DNA of 64,000 bases from Argopecten irradians (taxonomy: Eukaryota > Mollusca > Bivalvia > Pectinida > Pectinidae): the NCBI RefSeq assembly GCF_041381155.1, contig NC_091135.1, positions 66,863,067 through 66,927,066 of the forward strand, given 5' to 3'. Position numbers and translations under genes: made by a program. Position 1 is the stretch's first letter, and each line of letters begins with the position of its first letter. Under the pieces are notes generated by a model. The model did not search any database, was not told the origin of the DNA, and saw nothing but the letters and a program-made list of their open reading frames with translations. Shown piece by piece: positions 11,232 through 23,292 of this stretch.

Positions 11232-14200
11232 ATGGATATTTACCTATTTGTCTTCATTCTCTTTCAAGTGTCCTCTATTTACGGCAGAAATGAGAGATGT
11301 AAGTATGCCTATAATATCGGTACAGTAGTCCTATACCTACTTCATTATTACATCGGCAGAGCAATCATATACCTTTGTTTTGTTTAAAATAGTATTGCAG
11401 TAATCTATAAATGAAAACGCTACTAAACTGCATATTCTACGGTAAAATCAAACTATTATCAAAATAATTGAGTGACTTTACAAGATGTAATTATATAAAC
11501 AGTAAATACACTAGTTTGTGTCATGAACACTTCAATTACAAACTTATCTTACCATTGGACAAAATTGGTAATTAAAGAAAATTATATGAAACATGTATCC
11601 AAAAAACTTGATTATGTAATTTATATTGAACAAGAAAATCATATACGTGTATTTAAATATAGAGCGAAAAAATTAAGAATAGGCCTGTATATCAGAAAGT
11701 TAATATGGTAAATACTTTGAAAGGCTTGTGTTTTTGACAATATTTCGCACATTGCGTGAACCTGAAGGTGATGGTTCTTTATAGTATAAAACTATATTTA
11801 CAAATCTGATTTCCTACAGATTTCGTGTCGGAGTCGTGTGGTCACATGCTTGGTCCAGACTTTGGAGCGTACCTCGAGTTCGACAGAGACATAGTGTTTA
11901 ATGAAAAGGCCAAACCCAAAGTGAATATTGCTCAACAGCTTAAAGGCCAGTTACTGGAATGTACAGTGATTATTCGTGGTATGCCAGCAACCCCGGGAGT
12001 CTTCCCGCCAGAAAAACGCTACATGGGTATTTACTGGCGGGAATTTCTTGTCCATGACCCTAACGTGAAAAAGAGGCTTGGTTCGATGACCCCGAAGGAT
12101 TGCGGGAAAGCCCATGTTACAATGTACAATGGTAAAGATAAGGCGTCCGCTACCCAATCTTACACCCTGTGTGGGGTCGACACTGTCTCGCCGTCCTATG
12201 AGTGGGAAGGAGAATTCATCACATTATTTTTCTATCTTGACTACCGAAACCCCGCCCTTGGCAACGGGACAACGGCTCCACCGGACCCTGCTGCTACGGT
12301 CGATCCAAAAGCAACAACGCCAGTTGACGACTTCGACTACCCCGAAGTCTTCTTTAAACTTGACATAACGTCGTTTGGTTACGGTAAGGCTATATGTCGT
12401 GATTTATAATGTAAAGCAAAACAGTCAGTTTGGGTAGTCGTACACTCCAGAGGAAGCCAAGGTTCTGATGTCTCCGTACTAACAAGATAGAACCATCAAA
12501 GATATAACTGTCTGGACGTAACATTGCACCTAAGTAAAGCGCAGTGTCAAGGATAAAGTTAAAGGCCGAACGAATTTGTATGCTTTCATGCTTCTTGTTT
12601 TTATGTGGCGAAACTCGTGATATACATGTATAATATTAAACAGCCAAAGATCGACATCAAGGTGATATCATTGGTCCTTCACTTTCACACCATTCGCAGT
12701 CTTTTTATTGATGAAATAAATTTTCGTTTTATTGTAAATTTTATCGTGTCAAACATTTCCTAATGGTAACCATGGTAACATTTCTTTCAGCGTGTAACGA
12801 CACGATAGATGACGTTGTCCTGATGTGTAACGAGAGCAAGCGTTGCCTTGACGACTCCCTCCGATGTGACTACTGGTACTCCAAGAATTGTCTTAATGAA
12901 TTTTTCCCAAAAGACACATCCGATGTTACCAAGAAGTACCCCGGGCTATGTGGCAGTATGTATCAATTTGTTTACATCAATGCTCAAATGTCTTACTTGT
13001 CTTTAAAGATGTAATTCTGATCTATTCTACACCCACAAAGATCTAACAAGTCAGTTACTGTGTATTTGAACGTAAAATAGTGTACGTTGCGCTAGATTAA
13101 AATTTGACAAAAGCTTAACTTCGTTTCTGTGTTGTATTGCATATAAGCTTTTATACACGTTCTATAATTGTAGGATCCAAAACGTCAATTGCACGACCTT
13201 CACCACGCCCCTTACCCCGCCCCCGGACCTTGACAAACATCAAAGTATTTTTATATATATAGTGTTCGTTATCATTATCCTTGTTTTCATCCTCTATTGG
13301 TACAAATGTACGTAATCATAACATGCGATGTGCACGTGAATCCCCGTGAAGTATATTATAATTTTTTTCAATGCATTAAATAACTCCTTCACACATCATC
13401 ATATCGTGAACACTATGCTGAAAACATTGTAATCTTATTGTATTCATAGTTTTCATTTTTCTCGTAGTTCTGATATCTTCGGATTGGCAGCACAGTGTCG
13501 GGAACTATATTTGCTTTTAACGAACATTTTTATTTTTCTCGTTTTGATTGGCTTATACCTGTATGTGGCGTGATAGTCCTATAATAAAAAATACTCTCCG
13601 CCAATAAAAGTGAAATCCTACAGTGTGAATAGAAGATTCGTAAAGAATGTAATTCTATTTAACTTGAATTTATGTTCAATTTATTAGTTTAATCAGTGAG
13701 GAAGGTCGGATAGCAATTGTCCGCTGTATTTTCAGGGAATCCATACCAATAATTACGGTTTTCAGGGCCTGTTACTTAAAATGTTGTTTTCCGTTGCGCA
13801 CTTATAGAATCTGATTTCTAACATAATTCTTCGACATACTGTTGAATTGAAAACATTTCAAATTATTTCAGCATGACAAGCGCTACAGACGATTCTCGGG
13901 ATACATGTATACATAGTACTTTTATGTTTACAGAGCCCAAAAAGCCGAAGCCCACTACGACGACCCCAGCGCCCCCTGTCCCGCCCCCAGATCTGTCTCC
14001 TCTCTATATTGTCCTTGGCCTCATCGTCGGCCTTAGCATCCTCTACTGGTGCTGCTGCAGACCTGGATGGCTGCCATGGAGATGCGCGAGAATCCGGAAC
14101 TGTCCATGCTGCGTTTCCTGTGGAACATGCTTCGCCACGTGCTGTCCAGTGTGTTCTCCTACCGGGGGCCCAGGAGGGGGAGCTGGGGCCTGCTACTGTG

Positions 14201-17144
14201 GAGGAGGTGGTACGTAAAGATGGAACTTTTTAATTTATTTAGATAAAATTATTTATTTAAACGTATGTTATTATAAGACTGAAAAATGTTAACACATCCA
14301 AGTTTAACAAGAGTAAAGTATTGACGTTTGTTGGTTAATGTTTATCCTAAGGTGGCAGTCCTACTGGCGGTGCTGCATGGAAAGGACATCTGTTAGACAA
14401 TGAGAATGGCTCCCCCGGAGACAGTTCGCCCGGGGGTGGGGCTCCTCCATTTACTGTGTTTGGAGGAGGCGGAGGAGGCGGTGGAGGAGGTAAGGATGCT
14501 CCTTTAAAGGGACAATTCAGTCTAAGAAACATTAAAATTTGTACATATATCGGAAAAAACCCTGTTCAAATGGAAATTACATCAGTCGGTTTTACTGTGA
14601 TATGCCTGAAAAGCCCATGGTGATGACATGTGTGTAGATGTTCAAACTAGCTCGCTGTCCGCCATTACACATTGTGGTCGAACTTCTTGTATGCCGAACC
14701 CTGTCCCTTGCTCGTAGAGTAGTGCAACTGTTTTCTAGAACTGCTCAAATCGCTCTGACAGTAGTATGTTTACCTTATTAGATGAATTGTCTTGTCTAAA
14801 AATCATTTTATCACCTTCTCAGTGGTTATGTAGTTTATTTGTTTAACGTGTGTGTCTTTGGCTTGGGTATGGGTACAGCGTCCATATTGTACCTGCTTAA
14901 TCGTATTGATCAACGATTCTGATATTTCAACGATATTAATGTCGTGGAATTTGTCAATGTTTTACGTTATATGTTTCATAAGTAATGTAGAACAATACAT
15001 TTATGCTATATTTTGCTTCTTGGTTATGTAAAAGAATTAGCCTGAGTGAATTGTCCCTAATTCAACATTCTACTTTAATATTAACATGATAGCTCAAATG
15101 TTCCGATTAATTTGCTGTGCCAACGTTCCAGCTTTGCTATACTGTTGTTCAATTAACTTTCTTGATCCAATATTATGGTATTTCATCATCCCAACATATA
15201 TACACTTGCTTTCCATTGCCCGAATAAGTAGCCTGTTCGATTATGCTATTAACGTAGCTGGTGTTTTGTTTGAGTTCCTTATGTATGATGTACATGAAAA
15301 CAAGAGGCCCATGGGCCTTAGCGATCACCTGAGTTCGAAATCTGAAGATTTGTTTGAAATTTTAGTCATTTGACCGCGTTTGGCCCCGCCCCACTGGTCC
15401 CTGGGGGTCAGCGAGGACGTACATTGTATATGGATATGTTGAAATACTATATTTCAGGATAATAATTCTTACCAAGTTTGACTCAATGAAAATTGAATGC
15501 TCATAAAAGTGTCTTTCCAATATAAAAGATAGTAAATTTGATCCCCTCCCAGGGCTTTGAAATTCACAATTTTTGTAAGGGGCCTTAAGACCGTTTATCC
15601 TATGAAGAGTTTCTGGTTCTGACCTTTTAACCTATGAAGAGTATCTGGTTCCATGAAATCTGTGAATTCAGAAAAAAAAAAAGATTTTTAAAATGTTAGT
15701 CATTTTGACCCTTTTAGCCCTGTCCTATCTGATACTATCTGATACTGTCTCGGGCTAATAATTCTCTGTTTGACTCATTTCCTATGAAAATTATGCAAAT
15801 AATACTCATTAATGTGTTTTTCCTATATAAACTATAGTAAACTTGACCCCCTCCCAAGGGGGAAAAGTTAGACCCCAGGGTCATATAATTCACAATTTTT
15901 GTAAAAGGCCTTAAGACCTTTCCATCTATGAAGAGTATTTGATTCTACCATTTCTGGAATTTCAGAAGAAGATTTAGCCTATTTGACCCATTTTGGCCCC
16001 ATCCCTCAGACCACGGGTGCTCAGTCGTGGAAAAATTGTTAATATGATTCAATGGCCATTCATATTGATAATTCTGACAACATTTGACCTATTTCCTACT
16101 ACAAATGACCAAATAATGCTCAAAAATGTGTTATTCTTATATAAACTATGGTAAACTTGATCCCCTCCCCAGGGGGAAACGTGAGACCCCAGGGTCATAT
16201 AATTCACAGTTTTTGTAAAGGACCTTAAAACCCTTCCATCAATGAAGAGTATTTGATTCTACCATTTCTAGAATTTCAGAGGAAGATTATGCCTATTTGA
16301 CCCCTTTTGGCCCCACCCCTCAGGTTCCTGGGGGGCTTGGATCACATATAATTCACAAGTTTGATTGAACTTTGGCCATGGAAGGTTTCTATAAAATTTC
16401 AACAAATTTGATTCAGCAGTTTCGGAGAAGATGTTAAAAATGTAAATTTTTTATCGCCACATGACGCTCGACGACGGACAGAAGACGATAAGAATACGTC
16501 ACTTGAGACTTCGTCTCAGGTGACCTAAAAACCAAACAATTTACAATATTAACATTTTCACTTCGCTCTTCCTTAATGAAACTAGTAAACTTCGATCACT
16601 TCATTACCCAATGAAGATGCTTGGTCACGCGTTGACCTCTGACCGACGGTAGAATACATTTTGGCATTGTTTACATTTTGACCTAGTTTTACGCCGCTTC
16701 AGTTTTGAATGAACTTTCTGCGATGTGGCCTATCGTTAACAACATACATTTAGAAACACAGACAGAAATGCTTGATAAAGTGATATAAGAAATTGTCAGT
16801 AATATAATATAATACGCAGTTCACTTCATTTGCACGAGATTAACTTTCTTTATCAGTCAATGCTAGCAACAAAATTGACAATCAATCCTTAAATAATTGA
16901 TCGTTCCCTGACGTAACCTGGTATAATAGAGAACATTTAATTACCGTGTCGTATATCAAGTCTGTGTGTTTACTTTACAGTGACAGGCTCTCCATGGAAA
17001 AAGAAAAATGCTATTAGTCCCGAGACCCCACAGAAAACCACACCCTCTATAACGTCAGATCCGGACACGGACAGTACGGCTCTATCTAATGGTTGGCTCA
17101 ACTTTCTATCTGGAGATGGTGGTCATCTTAGGGAACACCGCTAA
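11232..17144 (+). CDS. CUB - LDLa-like - transmembrane protein with Cys-rich/Gly-rich tail
   Basis: A complete six-exon gene: 11232-11298, 11820-12383, 12791-12955, 13934-14209, 14352-14489, 16981-17144. All junctions are phase 1 with GT-AG ends. The product is 457 aa. Residues 1-18 (MDIYLFVFILFQVSSIYG) are a signal peptide. Exon 2 (about 23-210) is a divergent CUB-like domain with Cys at ESCGH, LLECTV, KDCGKA and TLCGV and a closing strand FFKLDITSF. Exon 3 (211-265) is an LDLa-like module (KRCLDDSLRCDYW), but it lacks the usual acidic DGSDE calcium motif. A Thr/Pro stalk leads to a TM segment at about 288-305. After it come about 14 Cys in roughly 45 residues, possible palmitoylation or metal sites (inference), then Gly-rich and Ser/Thr-rich cytoplasmic sequence. 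Intron 5 holds three repeats. Type I surface protein; ligand unknown. Confidence 0.8.
13174..13315 (+). pseudogene. Exon-like second copy of the transmembrane exon (alternative or relic)
   Basis: Inside intron 3 of the CUB-LDLa-TM gene, an acceptor-like ttgtag at 13168-13173 is followed by an open frame to TAA at 13313. It contains TPPPDLDKHQSIFIYIVFV and then ILVFILYWYKC. The real exon 4 has VPPPDLSPLYIVLGLIVG and then LSILYWCCC, so proline stalk, TM segment and the ILYW end all line up. The frame needs two carried bases, whereas the exon 3 donor used here carries one. A weaker donor four bases on (12960) would fit. It could encode a short-tailed isoform or be a decayed duplicate. Confidence 0.55.
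14504..15058 (+). mobile_element. TTAA MITE family D, copy 1
   Basis: TTAA (14504-14507) precedes agggacaattcagtct, and the element ends tgagtgaattgtccct. The right-hand TTAA has decayed to aattc. Copies 2 (48432-49008) and 3 (59848-60416, reversed) share the ends and the interior, for example gccattacacattgtggtcg. The insertion begins only 14 bp after the donor of exon 5 of the host gene. Confidence 0.75.
15299..16530 (+). mobile_element. Dispersed repeat E, copy 1
   Basis: It begins acaagaggcccatgggcctt and ends tcaggtgacctaaaa. Inside are about three tandem units of roughly 305 bp, marked by tatagtaaacttgacccc-like sequence. Relatives are at 21547-23292, 30832-31588, 48052-49030 and 59735-60832. 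There is no coding content; its superfamily is not assigned. It lies in intron 5 of the CUB-LDLa-TM gene. Confidence 0.75.
16541..16905 (+). mobile_element. Dispersed repeat G, short copy
   Basis: It begins tttacaatattaacattttc and runs through gaagatgcttggtcacgcgt to caatcaatccttaaa. It matches 24735-25020 and then the right arm at 26175-26258, missing about 1.1 kb present between them in the longer copy, so it looks like an internally deleted form. Confidence 0.65.
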
Positions 17145-18739
17145 ATATTCAGTAATAGATGTACTTGATTTCCATGGAAACGGATTGGGATACATCGTGT
17201 GTGCTTAAAACAAAATATTTCGAAGACTACGGAAATCAAGTCATGTCAAAGACCTATCGTTTCTTATGTGTATCATATTGATACAAATATAAACTTTGTC
17301 GCATATGATAGATTGATGACTATTTGCTGACATCAACTTTCTCTGTGCTTACTGCAAAGGAATATTGATAGATCACGCCCATGATCCCCAAAACGCAAAC
17401 ATAAATTCAGTTGACAAAAGTAAAAGTGTCGTTTGATTGAGACTTGCGTCCTGGCGTTTGTCTTGTATCGATGCCAGCTATAATCCCGGTCACGGCACCA
17501 AATATTTATAGGAGTTATAGTGGTAATTACTCTCAGCATTGGACTTCAAACGACGACCTGCTCAAAGAAACGTTTATAGTTAAACAATAGATGTGCGTCA
17601 ATGTTATCGAACTCATTATAGGCCGAGATACCGTTGAGTGTAAACATCAGTTTCTAGGAAACGTTGTCATTATGTATTTACTTCATCAGTAGATGTGTTG
17701 TGACGTTTGCAATAGTATATGTCTAACATCCCTGATGTATATCGTTCTTTATCATTGTGACTTCATTGGGCAATAATTATGCCCTTGTTTGGCAATTGAT
17801 ACATGTACAGGTAATTTCAAATATATGATATATTTCGAACGATACACATCATTGACCATCGACAGGAATATATACTTTTGTGTATATCTACCTCATTTAT
17901 TTCATATTAAATTGATACAATTTATGTTGTCTTATCATTCAGTCTTATAACAACGTCAGTTTTCATAGCTGTATATAAACTTAAAAAATATCGCATCATT
18001 TTAAGGTCTCATTTATATATATCTATTTTTTATCAATTTATATTACAATCCACCTAATGTATAGAGAATATAGCTTTGGCTGATAGTGTGGTGCCATCTT
18101 ATAAGCAATTAATGGAACATTTTCCAACACAATTTTGAACTCTGCCAAAGTAATAATTAGTTTTCGTAATTTTAGTTTTTTTTTTTTAATTATTATTTTG
18201 CTTTATGACCGAATGTTTTATGTTTGCTTGTTTAATTAATATAGACTGGAGACTTATCAATTAATGTTCATGGATTTCAATTAATTTGTATTGTTTGTAA
18301 GTTCCTACTTATGGACAGTTTACGATAATAAAATCATTGTCTGTTAACATTTATGGTTTTAATTTTTCTTTTTTATTCGGAAAACACGTTATGTAACCCT
18401 TTCATAAAACTACAATGTAGCAGCATGGAATACAGACCGTAATTATTTTTTCTAAAGAGTTAATTCCCTTGAGCCAGTCTTCATAGCTGGCGACGTGGTC
18501 TTGACCGAGTTACCCGAAATATATTTCGCTTGTCTGTTTATACAACCTATATTTTCTGTACCTGGTTATATATCATCTGATTTAACAAAAGGAAATATCT
18601 GATGACGTATCTCTTGCCTGAGTTTAGTAAGTTTCGTACTTAGTTTATTCTGAACGCAGGCACTATGCGTGCCTCTATGTTCAGATCGTAGTCCATATAT
18701 TCATTTATACAAATGACATTATAAAGGTTTTCTTGTGAC
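17145..18739 (+). other. 3' untranslated/flanking region of the CUB-LDLa-TM gene
   Basis: AT-rich non-coding sequence after the stop codon. An AATAAA at 18327-18332 is the first clear poly(A) signal noted and would give a 3' UTR of about 1.2 kb. No other gene was seen. Confidence 0.35.
18327..18332 (+). terminator. Candidate poly(A) signal AATAAA
   Basis: An AATAAA hexamer in ataataaaatcattgtctg, about 1.18 kb after the stop of the CUB-LDLa-TM gene and followed by a T-rich stretch. It is assigned by position only. Confidence 0.4.
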
Positions 18740-19519
18740 GTTACATCGGCGTTGTTTTGAATTTCATTTCTTCGCTATCCCAAAATTTGTCCAAACGTTT
18801 TTCATTTTTTTTAGATTAGGTGACTGTATTACACTTTCAGGTAAAGAGTGTCAGTTGCCAACAATACGCTGGGTCTGCACCTTGATTTACCCAGGCTTAA
18901 TGCATATCCCTGGGGTCGTTTCTCTTGTTAAAATCCATGTGATACGGATGGATCATAACCTCCTTTAAAAATTTTAAAAATTTCAATCATATCTCCTCTA
19001 TTCCGCCTATATACTAAGGACGGGAGCTAAAGACATCTTCGTATAAATAATTTTTCAATCCAGACAACTTCAACAGCCATTTACCTGACCAATCTTGAAG
19101 ATTGTTTAGGTCCAGTTGGAGATCTCCTTTCACCCTGGTGTCTTTATACACTTTTGTATCATCAGCAAACAGTAGCGCATTAGAATCAACAATATTTGGT
19201 AAGTAATTTATAAACAAAAAAAATAGCGATGGTCCTAGTACACTGCCTTGTGGTATCCCGCTAGTGACTGGCTTCCATTTAGATGTGTGACCATTAAATC
19301 AATTGAAAACCCATATGATTTCAATTTGCTTATCATTCTTTGATGTGGAACATTGTCAAAGGCCTTCATAGGGTCAAGATATATTACCTCGATACCACCT
19401 CCTTCATTAATTATTTGCGACCATCCAAATTACTGACTGCTTAGAAGATTGTTCTTCATGAGATGATCCATCACGCGGTTTCTAATAATAGATTTCAAAA
19501 GTTTCCATACGATGCTCGT

Positions 19520-20570
19520 TAAGCTGACTGGTCTCTAGTTCCCTACATATCGCTTAATCTGACTGGTCTCTAGTTCCTTACATATCGCTTAAGCTGACTG
19601 GTCTCTAGTTCCCTACATATCGCTTAAGCTGACTGGTCTCTAGTTCCTTACATATCGCTTAAGCTGACTGGTCTCTAGTTCCCTACATATCGCTTAAGCT
19701 GACTGGTCTCTAGTTCCTTACATATCGCTTAATCTGACTGGTCTCTAGTTCCTTACATATCGCTTAAGCTGACTGGTCTCTAGTTCCCTACATATCGCTT
19801 AAGCTGACTGGTCTCTAGTTCCCTACATATCGCTTAAGCTGACTGGTCTCTAGTTCCTTACATATCGCTTAAGCTGACTGGTCTCTAGTTCCTTACATAT
19901 CGCTTAATCTGACTGGTCTCTAGTTCCTTACATATCGCTTAAGCTGACTGGTCTCTAGTTCCTTACATATCGCTTAAGCTGACTGGTCTCTAGTTCCTTA
20001 CATATCGCTTAATCTGACTGGTCTCTAGTTCCTTACATATCGCTTAAGCTGACTGGTCTCTAGTTCCTTACATATCGCTTAAGCTGACTGGTCTCTAGTT
20101 CCTTACATATCGCTTAATCTGACTGGTCTCTAGTTCCTTACATATCGCTTAAGCTGACTGGTCTCTAGTTCCCTACATATCGCTTAAGCTGACTGGTCTC
20201 TAGTTCCTTACATATCGCTTAAGCTGACTGGTCTCTAGTTCCCTACATATCGCTTAATCTGACTGGTCTCTAGTTCCCTACATATCGCTTAAGCTGACTG
20301 GTCTCTAGTTCCCTACATATCGCTTAAGCTGACTGGTCTCTAATTCCTTACATATCGCTTAAGCTGACTGGTCTCTAGTTCCCTACATATCGCTTAAGCT
20401 GACTGGTCTCTAGTTCCTTACATATCGCTTAAGCTGACTGGTCTCTAGTTCCCTACATATCGCTTAAGCTGACTGGTCTCTAGTTCCTTACATATCGCTT
20501 AAGCTGACTGGTCTCTAGTTCCCTACATATCGCTTAAGCTGACTGGTCTCTAGTTCCCCACATATCGCTT
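19520..20570. repeat. 35-bp minisatellite, ~30 units, derived from a LINE RT motif
   Basis: The unit on the plus strand contains gctgactggtctctagttcc and then ctacatatcgcttaa; the step is 35 bp. On the minus strand each unit reads KRYVGN-x-RPVSL, which is the LINE RT motif N-Y-R-P-x-S-L. The first and last units join in frame to LINE sequence on both sides (QKGDKRYVGN before, RPVSLTSIVWKLL after). The array is therefore an expansion inside the LINE and not a separate insertion. Confidence 0.9.
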
Positions 20571-21546
20571 ATCTCCTTTTTGAATTGCTGTTATTTTCCC
20601 ACTTCCCAAGCCGATGGTACGCAGCATGTACGGATTGACTGGTTGGAAAGAATTTGTTGTGGTTTACATATTACAGGTTCAGTTTCTTTTAATAACTTTG
20701 GATGGATGTCATCAGATCCTTCAGATTTGTTAGAATTCAATTTTTTCATTAACTTAGCAATTTCTTGTTCCTCGATGTCCCTCCAAACAAATTGATAATC
20801 AATATGTATATCTAGGAGCTATGGTATGTCCCCTTCCGGCTCTCTTGTGAATATGCTACTAAAAAGCCTGCTAAAACATAAAGGTGTTATAACTATCCTC
20901 TATGTTTTCAAGTCCTACACATGTTTCTCAGTCTATATTCGGTTGTTATTTTGTTTCATTGTTTCGTTAGTTTCTGACAGGTATCTACATATGAACTGGA
21001 ATGTAATGTATCAATGGTTGGTAACCATATTTTCCTCATTTGTAAGTATCAGGTCCAACAGGCTGGGTTCTTGATTAAATCTTATCTTCGTTGAGACTTG
21101 CACATATTGTAGAAGCTACGTGTCTTTTATGGTTTCCATGAATTTCGCTTCCGGCTTGTTTTGGTGTTCTGATGTGCAGAACTGCCCAGTTGGTATTCTT
21201 ATAGTTAACCCCCCAACCCCAACCCCCCAATAAGTTTATGCGAATATTTGGATTTCCATACTTGAAAAAGAAGATCATTTAATTCATCGTTGTGTCCCTC
21301 ACTACCACTTGGACTTCTGTTCTGTATATACATCCAATCAAAAGTTTATTTAATGCGGCCAAGTCGACACAGACGAAAATGTGTGAAGTTCTGATTTGAT
21401 GTACATTATTGTATAGTGTGGTTCCGCGAATGCCATTAATATTCCTCAATTAACAGTTCCGGTACTGTTGGAACATATCTACTGTTTTTAGGGAATACTT
21501 CATTTATACCAACACTCATAATGTTTTCAGAATATATCCTAGTTTT

Positions 21547-23292
21547 TAGGTCACCTGAGACGAAGTCTCAAGTGACCTATTCTAATCGCCTTTTGTCCGT
21601 CGTCGTGCGTCGTGCGTCGTGTGTCGTGCGTCGTCCGTCGTATGTCCGTAAACAATTTACATTTTCGACTTCTTCTCCAAAACTGCTGAAGCAATTTCAA
21701 TGAAATTTTGCACAAACCTTCTAAGGCATAAGGCCAATCAAAATTGTGAATTATATGGTCCCCACCCCCAGGGGGCTGTGGGAGGAGCCAAAAGGGGTAA
21801 AATTGAGTAAAATTTCAAAAATCTTCTTCTCTACTCACAGATGTGGTAGAATCAAATACTCTTCATAGATAGAAAGGTCTTAAGGTCCTTTACAAAAATT
21901 GTGAATTATATGACCCTGGGGTCTCTAGTTTCCTCCTGGGGAGGGGGTTAAGTTTACTATACTTTATATAGAGAAAACACATTTTTGCGCATTATTTGGT
22001 CATTTGTAATAGGAAATGAGTCAAATGTTGTCAGAATTATCAGTATGAGATGGCCATTTAATCCTATTAACAAATTTTCTATAACTGACCCCCAGGGGCC
22101 TTAGAGGCGGGGTCAAAAGGGGTCAAATAGGCTAAAACTTCAAAAATCTTCTTCTGAAATTCTGGATATGGTAGAATCAAATACTTTTCATAAATAGAAA
22201 GATCTTAAGGTCCTTTACGAAAATTGTGAATTATATGACCCTGGGGTCTCACGTTTCCCCCTGGGGAGGGGGTCAAGTTTACTATAGTTTATATAGGGAA
22301 AACACATTTATGAGCATTTTTTGCTCAATTTTCATTGGAAACGAGTCAAACTTGGTTAGAATTATTAGCCTGAGATAGCATTTTAATATCATATCCATAT
22401 TGGTCCAGGCTGACCTCCTGGGGGCAGGGGGGGCAGAGGGGCGGGGCTAAAAAAGGGTCAAATAGGCTAAAACTTCAAAAATCTTCTTCTGAAATTCTGG
22501 AAATGGTAGAAACAAATACTTTTCATAAATAGAAAGGTCTTAAGGTCCTTTACAAAAATTGTGAATTATATGACCCTGGGGTCTCCTGTTTCCCCTTGGG
22601 GAGGGGGTCAAGTTTACTATAGTTTATATAGGAAAAACACATTAATGAGCATTTTTTGCTCAATTTTCATAGGAAATGAGTCAAACTTGGTTAGAATTAT
22701 TAGCCTGAGATAGCATTTTAATATCATATCCACATCGGTTCTGGCCGACCCCCTGGGGGCAGGGGGGGGGGGCTAAAAAAGGGTCAAATAGGCTAAAACT
22801 TCAAAAATCTTCTAAAATTCTGGATATAGTAGAATCAAATAATTATAGATGGAAAGGTCTTCAGGTGTTTTATAAAAACTGTGAATTATATGATCTTGGG
22901 GTCTCACGTTACCCCCTGGGGAGGGGTCAAGTTTAGTTTATATAGGAAAAACATATTTGTGAACATTATTTGCCCAATTTTCGTAGGAAATTAGTCAAAC
23001 TTGATTAGAATTATTAGCCGAAGATATAGCATTTTAACATCCATATCCGTCCTCGATGACCCCCTAGGGGACCAGAGGGGCAGGACCAAACAGGGTCAAA
23101 TTGATTAAAATTTCAAAAATACCTCTAAGTTCACAGGTTTGATGGAAGCAAATACTCTTCATAGTCTAAAAAGGTCAAATTTATAAATCACTGACCAACT
23201 TCAAGGCCCAGCATATAGTGTTTATATGTCTTTAATTTGTTTTATTATATATTCTAACTCAGGTGACCGTTAAGGCCCATGGGCCTCTTGTT
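21547..23292 (-). mobile_element. Dispersed repeat E, copy 2, inside the LINE endonuclease
   Basis: The plus strand reads ttttaggtcacctgagacga at the left and aggcccatgggcctcttgtt at the right, so this copy is reversed relative to copy 1. Inside are about four tandem units of roughly 325 bp, marked by agtttactatagtttatata at 22276 and 22611 and by variants near 21950 and 22930. The LINE reading resumes on either side (YKIEEL, then KTRIYSEN), which places the insertion point closely. Confidence 0.8.

Noticed and set aside
12655-12700. caaggtgatatcattggtcc (QGDIIGP), and a similar site near 37915, as LINE RT remnants
   Set aside because: Only about 10 codons match in each case and no other RT motif lies nearby; chance cannot be excluded.
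13873-13933. ATG at 13873 as an alternative start or exon extension of the TM exon
   Set aside because: An acceptor at 13871 would put a stop in the needed phase; the acceptor tttacag at 13927-13933 gives the correct phase and a clean Pro-rich stalk.
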